Shown one piece after another: positions 53,030 through 61,257 of a DNA stretch of 64,000 nucleotides. The notes beneath the pieces are model-generated. The model worked only from the letters and a program-made list of their open reading frames with translations, did not search any database and was not told the origin of the DNA. Where the stretch lies: NCBI RefSeq assembly GCF_025499425.1, contig NZ_JAIMCB010000002.1, positions 372,001 through 436,000 of the forward strand, read 5' to 3'. Positions within the stretch are counted from its first letter, which is position 1, and every line of letters starts with the position of its first letter. The position numbers and the translations under genes are program-made. Source of the DNA: Acidiferrimicrobium sp. IK (GTDB taxonomy: Bacteria > Actinomycetota > Acidimicrobiia > Acidimicrobiales > Palsa-688).

Positions 53030-54184
53030 TCAGCGCACGGCGCCGGCCGCTCGCAGTTCGCTGATCTCGGCGGCGGAGAATCCCCAGTCGGCCAGCGCTC
53101 CGTCGGTGTGCTGGCCGGCCGCGGCGGGCGGCCCGGCGATGGACGCCGGGGTGCGGCTGAAGCGGGGGGCGGGGCTGGGCTGAGTGACGCCGTCGCGCTC
53201 GGTGAAGGTCTGCCGGTGCACGTTGTGGGGGTGGGCGGCGGCCTCCTCGAGGTCGAGGACCGGGAAGACGCACGCGTCGCTGCCCTCGAAGTCGGCGGCC
53301 CACTCGTCGCGGGTACGGGTCCGCACCACCGCCGCCAGGCGTTCCTTCATCGCCGGCCAACTGGCCCGGTCCCACTGGTCGGGGACCGGCCCCTTGCCGT
53401 CCACGTCGTCGGCCAACCCGACGATGCGCACCATCTCGGCGAAGAACTGCGGCTCGATGGACCCAAAGCTCAAGTAGCCGCCGTCTGCGGTCTCGTACAC
53501 CTCGTAGAACCAGGCGCCGGTGTCGAGCATGTTGGTGCCCCGCTCCCCCCACTGCCCACCGGCCCTAAAGCTCCAGATCATCGCGGTCAGCAGCGCCGAC
53601 CCGTCGACCATGGCCGCGTCCACGACCTGGCCCTGCCCGGAGCGCGACGCCTCCAAGAGGGCGCACACGACGCCGAAGGCGAGCAGCATCCCGCCGCCGC
53701 CGAAGTCGCCGAGCAGGTTGACGGGGGGCACGGGGACCTCGCCGGCCCGGCCGACCAGCGACAGCGCGCCCGACAGTGAGATGTAGTCGATGTCGTGACC
53801 GGCGGTCGACGCGACCGGGCCGTCCTGACCCCACCCGGTCATGCGGCCGTAGACCAGCTTGGGGTTGCGGGCCAGGCAGTCGTCGGGGCCGATCCCCAGG
53901 CGCTCCGTGACGCCGGGGCGGTACCCCTCGATCAGGGCGTCGGCCTTCTCCACCAAGCGCAGGACGGTGTCTCGCCCGCCCGGGTGCTTCAGGTCCACGC
54001 CGACCGACCGACGGCCCCGGCCGAGGATGTCGTTGACAGGGGTGGCCGCGGCGTCCGACACGGCTTGTGACCGGTCCACCCGGAGGATCTCCGCTCCCAT
54101 GTCCGACAGGACCATGCCCGCGAAGGGACCCGGTCCGATCCCCGTCAGCTCCACGATCCGATAACCCGAAAGCGGTCCGCTCAT
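53030..54184 (-). CDS. CaiB/BaiF family III CoA-transferase (alpha-methylacyl-CoA racemase-like)
   Basis: 384 residues. The N-terminus reads GYRIVELTGIGPGPFAGMVLSDMGAE, the family start. GHDIDYISLSG and LLGDFGGGGMLL carry the histidine and aspartate that are catalytic in alpha-methylacyl-CoA racemase, so racemization of branched acyl-CoA is more likely than CoA transfer. ATG 54184 follows GGGAGGAG. The gene is single and shows no pathway partners beside it. Confidence 0.92.
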   Translation of the reverse strand: MSGPLSGYRIVELTGIGPGPFAGMVLSDMGAEILRVDRSQAVSDAAATPVNDILGRGRRSVGVDLKHPGGRDTVLRLVEKADALIEGYRPGVTERLGIGPDDCLARNPKLVYGRMTGWGQDGPVASTAGHDIDYISLSGALSLVGRAGEVPVPPVNLLGDFGGGGMLLAFGVVCALLEASRSGQGQVVDAAMVDGSALLTAMIWSFRAGGQWGERGTNMLDTGAWFYEVYETADGGYLSFGSIEPQFFAEMVRIVGLADDVDGKGPVPDQWDRASWPAMKERLAAVVRTRTRDEWAADFEGSDACVFPVLDLEEAAAHPHNVHRQTFTERDGVTQPSPAPRFSRTPASIAGPPAAAGQHTDGALADWGFSAAEISELRAAGAVR

Positions 54185-54282
54185 CCCAAGCTCCTCCCTG
54201 GTAAGTCCGGGTGATCTTCACCGGCCGGGCCGCCGCGGACAAGTCCACCGCTCGAGGCGCCGGGCGCTAACGTCCTGCCGGC

Positions 54283-55482
54283 GTGAACGTCATCGACGTG
54301 ACCATCGCGGGCGGCCCCGACCTGGCAGCGGCGGTCGAGGTCCAAGACGTGGCCGGCGGGCGCTCGTTGCGGCTGTCAGTGGCCAACGACGGCCCGGTCC
54401 CCGCGACCGTGGAGCGGGTGCTGGTCCCGATCGAGATCCCGACCACCCGCAGTGTCTCGGCCCTCGGCTGGGACCGCGACGACCCCGGCTGCCAGGGCCG
54501 TCCCTCCGGCGCCCTCCGGCCCGGTGCGCCGGCGCTCAGCACCGACCGTGGGGCGGTGGGCTGGCTGGGCGCCGCCCACCACCGGGGGCACGTCGGGTTG
54601 CAGCGCGACGGCTGGCTGCTCACCGCGTGCGCCGAGATGGGCGGCGTGCTGCTCGGCCCTGGCGAACGGGTCGAGCTGGACCGCTTATGGCTGGGCCCGG
54701 ACCTGGCCGGCTACGCGGCCGCGTGGCGCGCCGAGCGGGGCGAAGCCCGCGACGTGGGTGACGTGACGGGGGCGGTGGTGGCCGTCGGGGCGTCGAGCGG
54801 CGCACTGGCGCAGGCGGCCGCCGAGGTGGAGCGAGCCGGCGTCGCCTTGCGTTCGCCCGCCGGCCCGCAGCGGCCTGCGGGCGTCGCCGCTGGCCTGCTG
54901 GTGGCCGCCGGTCCCTCGGACGCGGAGACCGTCGCCCGAGCCGCGGCGCGGCGGGGCTGGGGGTGGGGTCTGGTCCTCGCTCCCTTCGGGCCGCGGGGCG
55001 TCGTGCTCGACTTGTCGCACCCCGATGCGCTCCAGGCGGCCCGCTGCGAGGCCGCGGCGGTCGGCGCGCGCCGCCCGGACTGGGTGGTGGTCACCGGCGC
55101 CGGCGAGGCGCTCGCGGCGGCGGAGTGGGGGCGGGCGTCGACCACCCCGGCCGCGGCCGTGCACGCCGGGCTGGCGGCGGTGCGCGCCGGCATCGGTCCC
55201 GGCCCGGTCCTGCATGTCGCCGGCGGGCCGCCGGCGGTCGCCGCGGGGGCCGCCGAGGTGATCGACGTCGGACCCGGGTGGCCTCACCCCGATCCGGCCG
55301 CCGCCGTGGCCCGCCGGGCCGCCCTGCACCGGCAGGCGTGGACGGCGAGTCCCGGCGCCTTGGCCTACGGCACGCCGGAGGCGGTCTTGCGCAGCCTGGC
55401 GGCGCTCAGCGGCCCGCGGCTGCTCTGGCCCTCAGGGCTTCGCCCAGCACCCGCAGGCGCGCCAGCGCCGCCGGTGTCCTGA
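54283..55482 (+). CDS. Degenerate alpha-galactosidase (GH36/melibiase)-like protein
   Basis: 399 residues from GTG 54283. The first 140 residues suggest a beta-sandwich (RVLVPIEIPTTRSVSALGW). The rest has weak likeness to the GH36 barrel: LVLAPFGPRGVVLDLSHPDALQAA is like the usual APF..VLDLTHP segment, and GIGPGPVLHVAGGPP is like its later strand. The catalytic aspartate segment (normally KLDF) is replaced by VVVTGAG, so activity is doubtful. Its 3' end overlaps the BtuF-like gene by 77 bases. The family call is an inference from motifs. Confidence 0.6.
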   Translation: MNVIDVTIAGGPDLAAAVEVQDVAGGRSLRLSVANDGPVPATVERVLVPIEIPTTRSVSALGWDRDDPGCQGRPSGALRPGAPALSTDRGAVGWLGAAHHRGHVGLQRDGWLLTACAEMGGVLLGPGERVELDRLWLGPDLAGYAAAWRAERGEARDVGDVTGAVVAVGASSGALAQAAAEVERAGVALRSPAGPQRPAGVAAGLLVAAGPSDAETVARAAARRGWGWGLVLAPFGPRGVVLDLSHPDALQAARCEAAAVGARRPDWVVVTGAGEALAAAEWGRASTTPAAAVHAGLAAVRAGIGPGPVLHVAGGPPAVAAGAAEVIDVGPGWPHPDPAAAVARRAALHRQAWTASPGALAYGTPEAVLRSLAALSGPRLLWPSGLRPAPAGAPAPPVS

Positions 55483-56110
55483 CCCCCCACCAGAAGAGGT
55501 CCTTGCCGTCGACCATCTCTACGGGGGCCACCACCTCCAGCTCGCGCCGGTGGCGTTCCTTGAACGGGTATGGCTCCGACGGGGCCAACACGAAGGACAC
55601 TCCGAGCGCGGCCACCCGTCGCAGGTCCTCCTCCGGGTATCGCCCGTCGCCGCCGGCTCGCACCTGGAAGCCGGCTGCGGCCAGGAGCGACGCGCCGTAA
55701 GTGCCGTTGCCGATCGCCATCCACGGCCGGCGCCAGATCGGCACCCACACCGGGACAGCCGGCCGCGCCGGCGGCGCAGGCGTCACGGCCCCTTTCTCAA
55801 CCTCTTCGGCGCCCACCGCCCGGGCCATACCGTCCAACGCCTCCTCGACGTCCTCGACGCCGGTGATGTGCAGCACGTGGAGCGGGATGCCAGCCGCGGC
55901 GAGGGCCTCGGCGTCCTCCCGGCGGTTCTCCTCCCTGTCGAGCACCACCAGGTCCGGGCGAAGCGCGGCGATCGCTTCGATGTCAGGGTTTTTGGTGCCG
56001 CCTACCGTCGGCAGGTCGGGCTGCTCGCAAAACCGGGTCACCGCCACCGGGTCGACGCCCCACGCTCGCAGGGTCTCGGTCGCCGACGGGACCAGGCTGA
56101 CCACCCTCAC
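55406..56110 (-). CDS. BtuF-like helical-backbone substrate-binding protein, no signal peptide
   Basis: 234 residues from GTG 56110, which overlaps the previous stop by four bases. RVVSLVPSATETLRAWG is the typical start of periplasmic cobalamin/iron-chelate-binding domains, and IEAIAALRPDLVVLDREEN and APSEPYPFKERH match further segments. Such proteins are normally exported, but here there is no signal peptide or lipobox, and no permease or ATPase gene lies near. It may be a cytoplasmic member of the fold with another job. Confidence 0.85.
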   Translation of the reverse strand: MRVVSLVPSATETLRAWGVDPVAVTRFCEQPDLPTVGGTKNPDIEAIAALRPDLVVLDREENRREDAEALAAAGIPLHVLHITGVEDVEEALDGMARAVGAEEVEKGAVTPAPPARPAVPVWVPIWRRPWMAIGNGTYGASLLAAAGFQVRAGGDGRYPEEDLRRVAALGVSFVLAPSEPYPFKERHRRELEVVAPVEMVDGKDLFWWGVRTPAALARLRVLGEALRARAAAGR

Positions 56111-56697
56111 GGCCGGCTCAGGAGGCGGGCCTTTTGCGCCTCGAACTCGGCTTCGGTTAGCACACCCCGCCTGCGGAGTCCGTCGAGGCGGTCGATCTCC
56201 TCGGCCACCGAGACGCCTCGCTGCGTGCGGCTGGCGTCGATCTGGCGGTAGATCTCGTTTTGGATCGCGCCGGGGTGAGGCAGCCACGGGAACACCTCCC
56301 GGCTGTCTCGCCCCGCCGACTCGAGGACCAAGTCGCCGGCGCCGAGCACCCGCTGCCAGATCGTCTGGCGGTACTCGATGTCGCTCAGGTGGTCGAGGGG
56401 GATCTCCCGGCCCCTCCGGGCAACCAGCCCCTGCCGATGAATCAACCGGTCGGTGGTGACGAAGAGGTGGGTGCCGCTCCAGCGCACGTAGCGCACCACG
56501 AGCCACGCCAGGGCGACGCCGAGCACCACCACGACGGCCAGATCGACCGGGCGGGCCGCTCCGATCACCACTGCGGCGACCGCGCCGGCGAGCACCGCGA
56601 CCGCGGCGGCGACGGGACCCGCGAAGTACCACCAGTGGGTGCGGACGTCCGCGACGACCTCTTCCCCGGGGTTGAGCAGGCGGGCGGGAAACGGCAT
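56107..56697 (-). CDS. Membrane protein with bacterial PH domain and SHOCT motif
   Basis: 196 residues from ATG 56697. Two membrane segments lie at about 22-65. A bPH_2-type domain follows (THLFVTTDRLIHRQGLVARRGREIPLDHLSDIEYRQ). The C-terminus is a SHOCT motif (EEIDRLDGLRRRGVLTEAEFEAQK), which is common in oligomerising proteins. The function is unknown. It is translationally coupled to the BtuF-like gene. Confidence 0.85.
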   Translation of the reverse strand: MPFPARLLNPGEEVVADVRTHWWYFAGPVAAAVAVLAGAVAAVVIGAARPVDLAVVVVLGVALAWLVVRYVRWSGTHLFVTTDRLIHRQGLVARRGREIPLDHLSDIEYRQTIWQRVLGAGDLVLESAGRDSREVFPWLPHPGAIQNEIYRQIDASRTQRGVSVAEEIDRLDGLRRRGVLTEAEFEAQKARLLSRP

Positions 56698-56997
56698 GCG
56701 CACCAACGCTAAGCCACGCGTCCGATCCCCTGCCGCCGGGGGGTACTTGACGTGCTGCGCCGGGCCAGGCATTGTGGGCGCTGAGAGGTCACCGGTTGCT
56801 GCGCCGGCCAGGGTGGTTCGGGGGGACTGCCCGCCTGGCGCGCAACCGGTGCCTTTGTTTGTTGGTCCGTTCCAATCGGCGAAGCTGCGGCCACTGTTAG
56901 GTGTTCGGACACCGCTCTCGGTGGCAGCGGTTCGGGTCGGGGGCGGCACGCCCGGGCATCCACCAGACGGTCACACCCCCGTCGTACGTTTGCCTGG
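56698..56997. other. 300-base divergent intergenic region
   Basis: The gap between the PH-SHOCT gene and uvrD2 holds the promoter-hairpin-T-tract element described separately (56747-56865) and a small hairpin GGTGT-TCGG-ACACC at 56900-56913. TACGTT at 56985-56990 could be the uvrD2 -10 box and would make its message nearly leaderless. No protein gene is evident. Confidence 0.5.
56747..56865 (+). ncRNA. Candidate small RNA or leader: promoter, long hairpin, T-rich tract
   Basis: TTGACG (56747-56752) and CATTGT (56770-56775) are exactly 17 bases apart, a plausible promoter. Starting near 56783, the transcript would fold: CACCGGTTGC (56790-56799) pairs with GCAACCGGTG (56842-56851), and CCAGG pairs with CCTGG inside. 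CCTTTGTTTGTT follows at once, like an intrinsic terminator. The product would be about 80 bases. No protein gene precedes it on this strand. It could be a free small RNA or an attenuator for uvrD2. It does not look like SRP RNA. The opposite strand has a C6 loop, faintly like 6C RNA. Confidence 0.4.
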
Positions 56998-59178
56998 GTG
57001 ATGAGCGGTCGAGAGCCAGTGGACGCGCCGCCCGTCGTGGCCGGCGGTGGCCACGGCGGCGCGCACCGGCAGGACGCCGATGACCTGCTCGCCGGGCTCA
57101 CGCCCGCTCAGCAGCTGGCCGTGACCGTCGAAGCCGCTCCCCTCTGCGTCCTTGCCGGCGCCGGTGCCGGCAAGACCCGCGTCCTCACCCGCCGAATCGC
57201 CCATCGGGTCGTGACCGGCACCGCCGACGCCTCGCACGTCTTGGTCATCACCTTCACCCGCAAGGCGGCCGGCGAGCTGGCCGACCGCCTGGCCGGCCTG
57301 GGGCTCAGGGACCGGGTGCAGGCGGGAACCTTCCACGCCGTTGCCGCCGCCCAGCTGCGGCGGTGGTGGGCCGACAGAGGCGTGAGCGCTCCGACCCTGC
57401 TCGACCGCAAGGGCCGGGTCCTCGGCCCCCTGGCGTCGGGCCGTCCGGGCCTGGCCGGCGTCCCCCTCGCCGAGCTGGCCGGCCACATCGAGTGGGCCAA
57501 GGCCAGGCTCATCGGGCCCGGCGACTTCGAGGAAGCCGTGGCCGCGAGCCGCCGGGTGCTGCCGGTGCCCGCGGGAGCGGTCGGCGCGCTCTACCGGCGC
57601 TACGAGGACGAGAAGCGCCGGCGGGGGCTGATCGACTTCGACGACCTCCTGGGCCGCTGCGCTGATGCGTTCGACACCGACCCCGGCTTCGCGTCGGCGC
57701 AACGGTGGAGATGGCGGCACGTGTTCGTCGACGAGTTCCAAGACGTCAACCCCCTGCAGCACCGGCTGCTGCTGTCATGGCTTGGGACCGGCACCGACCT
57801 GTGCGTGGTCGGCGACCCCAACCAGGCGATCTACTCGTGGAACGGCGCTGATCCTCGGCTCCTCGACACCGTCGTCGAGCGCTGGCCGTCGACGACGGTG
57901 GTCCGCCTCGACGACAACCACCGCTGCAGCCCCCAGATCGTGGCCGCGGCCGGCGGGGTCCTCGGGGAGGAGGGCAGCCGGCTGCGTTCGAGCCGCGGCG
58001 ACGGGCCCGTCCCGGTCATCCGGTCGTTCCCTAGCGACGAGGCCGAGGCCCACGGCATCGCCGGCGCCATGCGCGCCGCGCACGGCGACGGCCTGAGATG
58101 GTCCGACATGGCCGTGCTGGTGCGGACCAACGCCCAAGTCGGCGCTTTGTGCGACGCCCTCGAACGGGCCGGGGTGCCCCATCGCGCCCCCGGCCGGGCG
58201 TCGCTGCTCGACGACCCGGCGGTCGCGGCGGTGCTGGCGGGGTGGCGCAGCACCCCCGGCCGGCTGGTCCAGATGGCCGCCGCTGACCTCGAGGCTGCGC
58301 TCGACGCCCGAGACGGCGCCGACGGGTGGCCCGCAGGCGTCGAGCGCACCGACGACGCCGCGGCGGCGCTCAGCGCCCTGGTTGACCTGGCTCGCAGCTT
58401 CGAGCGCTTCGAGGGGCCTGGCACCGTGGAGGGCCTGATCGCTTGGGCCCGGGCCGCCGCCGGTGACCGCCCAGGCGCCGCCGACGCAGTGACTGTGTGC
58501 AGCTTCCACCGAGCCAAGGGCCTCGAGTGGGAGGCGGTGTGGGTGTGCGGCATGGAGGCCGGGCTCGTCCCCATCGGACGGGCCGACACCCCCGCGGCGC
58601 TGGCCGAGGAGCGACGGCTGGTGTATGTCGCGCTGACCCGAGCGGCGACGCGCCTGACGTGCTCTTGGTCGGAGACCCGCCGTTTCGGGGCGAAGGCCGT
58701 GCCCCGCTCCCCGTCGCCGTGGCTGGCTCTCATCGCCGCGCCGGCCCGGGCTGCGGCGCTCGCATCTGGTCAGGTCCCGCCCGACCCCCTCGGTCGCGGC
58801 GGCCCGGGAGCGGGGTCGGACGAGGAGCCGACCGTGCTCGACGCCGACGCGTGGCGCTCCCGGCTCGACGAGCAACGCCAGCGGCTCGCCGAGCAGCGCT
58901 CCCACCCCCCTCGGTCGCGCCGCGGCCGGCGGGTTGAGCTCCCCGACCCCGACCGCGACCTGCTCGCCGCCCTCCGGGCGTGGCGGGCGTCGGTAGCCCG
59001 GGCTTCTGGGGTGCCGGCCCACGTGGTCCTCCACGACCGGACCCTCGACGCCGTCGCCGCGCTGCGACCGGCCTCCGCCGACGAGCTGGTAGCGGTGCCC
59101 GGGGTCGGCCCGGTCAAGGCGGCCCGGTTGGGTCCGGGGCTGCTGTCGGTAGTGGCCGAACGCAAGGCGACGGCCTAG
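56998..59178 (+). CDS. uvrD2: ATP-dependent DNA helicase, UvrD2-like
   Basis: Superfamily 1A helicase of 726 residues (GTG 56998; ATG 57001 equally possible). Walker A is AGAGAGKT at residues 53-60 and ITFTRKAAGELADRL is motif Ia. HVFVDEFQDVNPLQ is motif II and GDPNQAIYSWNGAD motif III. SFHRAKGLEWEAVWVCG and YVALTRAATRL close the motor. An HRDC-like domain sits at the C-terminus (ADELVAVPGVGPVKAARLG). UvrD2 is an actinobacterial helicase active in repair. Confidence 0.95.
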   Translation: MMSGREPVDAPPVVAGGGHGGAHRQDADDLLAGLTPAQQLAVTVEAAPLCVLAGAGAGKTRVLTRRIAHRVVTGTADASHVLVITFTRKAAGELADRLAGLGLRDRVQAGTFHAVAAAQLRRWWADRGVSAPTLLDRKGRVLGPLASGRPGLAGVPLAELAGHIEWAKARLIGPGDFEEAVAASRRVLPVPAGAVGALYRRYEDEKRRRGLIDFDDLLGRCADAFDTDPGFASAQRWRWRHVFVDEFQDVNPLQHRLLLSWLGTGTDLCVVGDPNQAIYSWNGADPRLLDTVVERWPSTTVVRLDDNHRCSPQIVAAAGGVLGEEGSRLRSSRGDGPVPVIRSFPSDEAEAHGIAGAMRAAHGDGLRWSDMAVLVRTNAQVGALCDALERAGVPHRAPGRASLLDDPAVAAVLAGWRSTPGRLVQMAAADLEAALDARDGADGWPAGVERTDDAAAALSALVDLARSFERFEGPGTVEGLIAWARAAAGDRPGAADAVTVCSFHRAKGLEWEAVWVCGMEAGLVPIGRADTPAALAEERRLVYVALTRAATRLTCSWSETRRFGAKAVPRSPSPWLALIAAPARAAALASGQVPPDPLGRGGPGAGSDEEPTVLDADAWRSRLDEQRQRLAEQRSHPPRSRRGRRVELPDPDRDLLAALRAWRASVARASGVPAHVVLHDRTLDAVAALRPASADELVAVPGVGPVKAARLGPGLLSVVAERKATA

Positions 59179-59318
59179 CAGCTGCGGCGTTTCGGCGGCG
59201 GTCGGCGCTGCCCTCCCCCTGCAATTTTCAGGTTTGGTGCTGTTCTTCGCGGGGCCGGCTTGGAACGTCAACTCTTTGGGTAGTGACGCGCCCGCTTTCG
59301 GGAGCTAGCATCAGCGGT

Positions 59319-59756
59319 GTGGGCGTTTGGTACTCGATAGAGGTCTTCGACGGCAGCTCGTCGGCATCGGTGTGGGCGGAGGCCCACGGCGATGTCTTGA
59401 TGGAGACGGCGCTCACCAGTGGTGCGACGGACTGGACCTGGCACCGGCACAGCTGGGGCGTCGCCTTCGAGGTTGAGTTTCCCGACACCGCCGCGTGGGA
59501 GGCCTACCGGGCCATCACCGCGGTGCAGACCTCGCTGGACGCCGTTCCCGACCCCTTGACCGGGCTCATCGTCTACCGCGGTCGCGGCGGAGGAGCGGGC
59601 AGCCCGCTGCCCCGCAAGCCGCGGCCGATGATCGGTTCCGGCTCCGCGGCGTTGCCGCTCCCATGGGAGCTCGGACTCGACGAGCTCACCTCGGTGTGGT
59701 CGATCGTGGCGCCCGTCGCCCCGGCCGCGGCCGTGGCTTGCGTCCAGTCGCGGTAG
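59319..59756 (+). CDS. Uncharacterised 145-residue protein
   Basis: Starts with GTG 59319 (GVWYSIEVFDGSSSASVWAEAHGD). The first 90 residues have a mixed alpha/beta look with many Trp (TDWTWHRHSWGVAFEVEFPD); the end is Gly/Pro-rich. I do not recognise the family. The longer frame upstream runs inside uvrD2 and is not part of it. It lies between two DNA-repair genes, which is only weak context. Confidence 0.7.
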   Translation: MGVWYSIEVFDGSSSASVWAEAHGDVLMETALTSGATDWTWHRHSWGVAFEVEFPDTAAWEAYRAITAVQTSLDAVPDPLTGLIVYRGRGGGAGSPLPRKPRPMIGSGSAALPLPWELGLDELTSVWSIVAPVAPAAAVACVQSR

Positions 59757-59851
59757 AAGCCCGCTGACAGCCCGCTGAGCGCTCCCTGGGACCGGGCACC
59801 GGGCGCCGGCCTCCCCCGGGTTTCCTTCCCGGCGGCGACGCGCGGGGATGG

Positions 59852-60625
59852 TCAGATAGCGACGTCGACGAACACCGGGGCGTGGTCTGAGGGTTGCTTG
59901 CCCTTGCGGGCCGTGCGGTCGACCAGCGCCCACTCCAGCGAGTCCGCCAGCGGCCGGGACAGCAAGAGCAGGTCGATGCGCATCCCCCGGTGCTCGTGGA
60001 AGTCCCCAGCCCGGTAATCCCAATAGCTGAAGAGCCGATCGTCGGGATAGCGAGCCCTGAACGCGTCGACCAGCCCCCACTCTTCCAGGCGTTGCAGCGC
60101 GCTGCGTTCGGGTTCGGTCACGTGCGTCGAGCCCACGAACCGCTTCGGGTCCCACACGTCGCGATCGGTAGGGGCGATATTGAAGTCCCCGCACACCGCC
60201 ACCTTGTCGGCGGGGCTGGTCGTGGACTCCAGGTGGCGGCGGAGCCGCTCCAACCAGTCCAGCTTGTACTGGTAGTGCGGGTCGTCCACGGCGCGCCCGT
60301 TGGGGACGTAGACGCTCGTGACTTGAACTCCGCCGCAGCGGGCGGTGATCAAGCGGGTATCAGAGTCAGCCTCGATCCCTTCGGCGAAACCCATTACCAC
60401 GTCGTCGATGCCGACTCGCGACAGGATCCCGACGCCATTCCAGCGGCCGTCACCGTGGTGCACCGACTCGTAGCCGAGCGCCGAGAACGCCATGTGCGGG
60501 AAGGCCGCGTCGGCGAGTTTGGTCTCCTGCAGGCATACCACGTCCGGCGCGGCGTACCGCAGCCACTCCTCCACCCGCGGCATGCGGACGTTGAGGGAGT
60601 TGACGTTCCAGGTGGCGATGCGCAT
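59852..60625 (-). CDS. xthA: Exonuclease III
   Basis: AP endonuclease and 3' exonuclease of 257 residues. The start MRIATWNVNSLNVR (ATG 60625) is classic. The Mg-binding glutamate is in VVCLQETKL, then CGDFNIAPTDRDVWD and SDHAPVFVDV give the remaining catalytic residues. An ATG at 60637 is also possible. It is convergent with the uncharacterised gene. Confidence 0.96.
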   Translation of the reverse strand: MRIATWNVNSLNVRMPRVEEWLRYAAPDVVCLQETKLADAAFPHMAFSALGYESVHHGDGRWNGVGILSRVGIDDVVMGFAEGIEADSDTRLITARCGGVQVTSVYVPNGRAVDDPHYQYKLDWLERLRRHLESTTSPADKVAVCGDFNIAPTDRDVWDPKRFVGSTHVTEPERSALQRLEEWGLVDAFRARYPDDRLFSYWDYRAGDFHEHRGMRIDLLLLSRPLADSLEWALVDRTARKGKQPSDHAPVFVDVAI

Positions 60626-60757
60626 GGCGGCGGCCATCGTAGCGACGCCACGCGTACGCCCCGCCGCCTGGCCGGTCACGGCCCGGGCGTCGTGCGCCGC
60701 TGGCTTGGGGCCGCGCCGGCAGCCCTGTCGGCTCGCTAGCCGCGGGCCCCGGTGCGG

Positions 60758-60961
60758 CTAGGAGCGGAGGCCGTGCCCGAGATGCAGCCGGCCGAGAAGA
60801 TGGCCGGCGCTCACGCGGCCTCGACGCTGCGCGGGGTTCATGAACGCCCGGAACCGGGTGATCTCCTCCTCGTCTTCGGGGCTCAAGTCGTCGAGGTGGC
60901 CGAGCGGCTCCAGCATCGCCCGCCGCTGCTCCTCGGTCATCGTGTCCTCGGATGCGTCCAT
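60758..60961 (-). CDS. Hypothetical small protein
   Basis: 67 residues from ATG 60961 (MDASEDTMTEEQRRAMLEPL). The first half is acidic and helical (LDDLSPEDEEEITRFRAFM), the second half basic. No family is recognised. Composition like a real protein and position in tandem with xthA support it, but not strongly. Confidence 0.5.
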   Translation of the reverse strand: MDASEDTMTEEQRRAMLEPLGHLDDLSPEDEEEITRFRAFMNPAQRRGRVSAGHLLGRLHLGHGLRS

Positions 60962-61257
60962 CCCCGCCTGCCTCTCATCCCCGCCCGGTCGCCGCTGAAA
61001 TGCGGCCGGTGCGCCGAGCGGATCGTAGCGTCGCAACCCCCGCCGTAGGGTGCATTTCCGGCATCCGCGGGCAAAAGACTGGCTTTTCTGCTGCGCGCCG
61101 TCAGCGGTGGCACGTACGCGCACCGCGGTCTCGGCGCGGTTGATCGCCGCGGCGCAGGCTGCTTGGTCGCGGCCGCGACGCGAGCCCTCCGACCTTGCCC
61201 TTGTCGCGCCTGTTCCTGCCCTTGTCGGGCCTGTCGGGGGCCTTCCGTCTCCGCCCG
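60962..61257. other. Intergenic region without recognised gene
   Basis: This 296-base gap lies between the small hypothetical gene and the 3' end of the NYN gene. It contains AAAAG-ACTGG-CTTTT at 61073-61087, an AT-type hairpin that could end transcription weakly, and a 21-bp tandem repeat near its right end. I see no coding potential. Confidence 0.5.
61196..61237. repeat. Two-copy 21-bp tandem repeat
   Basis: TGCCCTTGTCGCGCCTGTTCC is followed directly by a copy with three changes. It lies just past the stop of the NYN gene, and could be the remains of that gene's repeat-rich 3' end. Confidence 0.6.

Noticed and set aside
56783..56865. SRP (4.5S) RNA
   Set aside because: The hairpin lacks the GGAA loop and the conserved asymmetric internal loop of SRP RNA, so I keep it only as an unclassified RNA candidate.
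61073..61087. Intrinsic terminator AAAAG-ACTGG-CTTTT
   Set aside because: The stem is only five A/T-rich pairs and is too weak to claim on its own; it is noted only within the intergenic entry.
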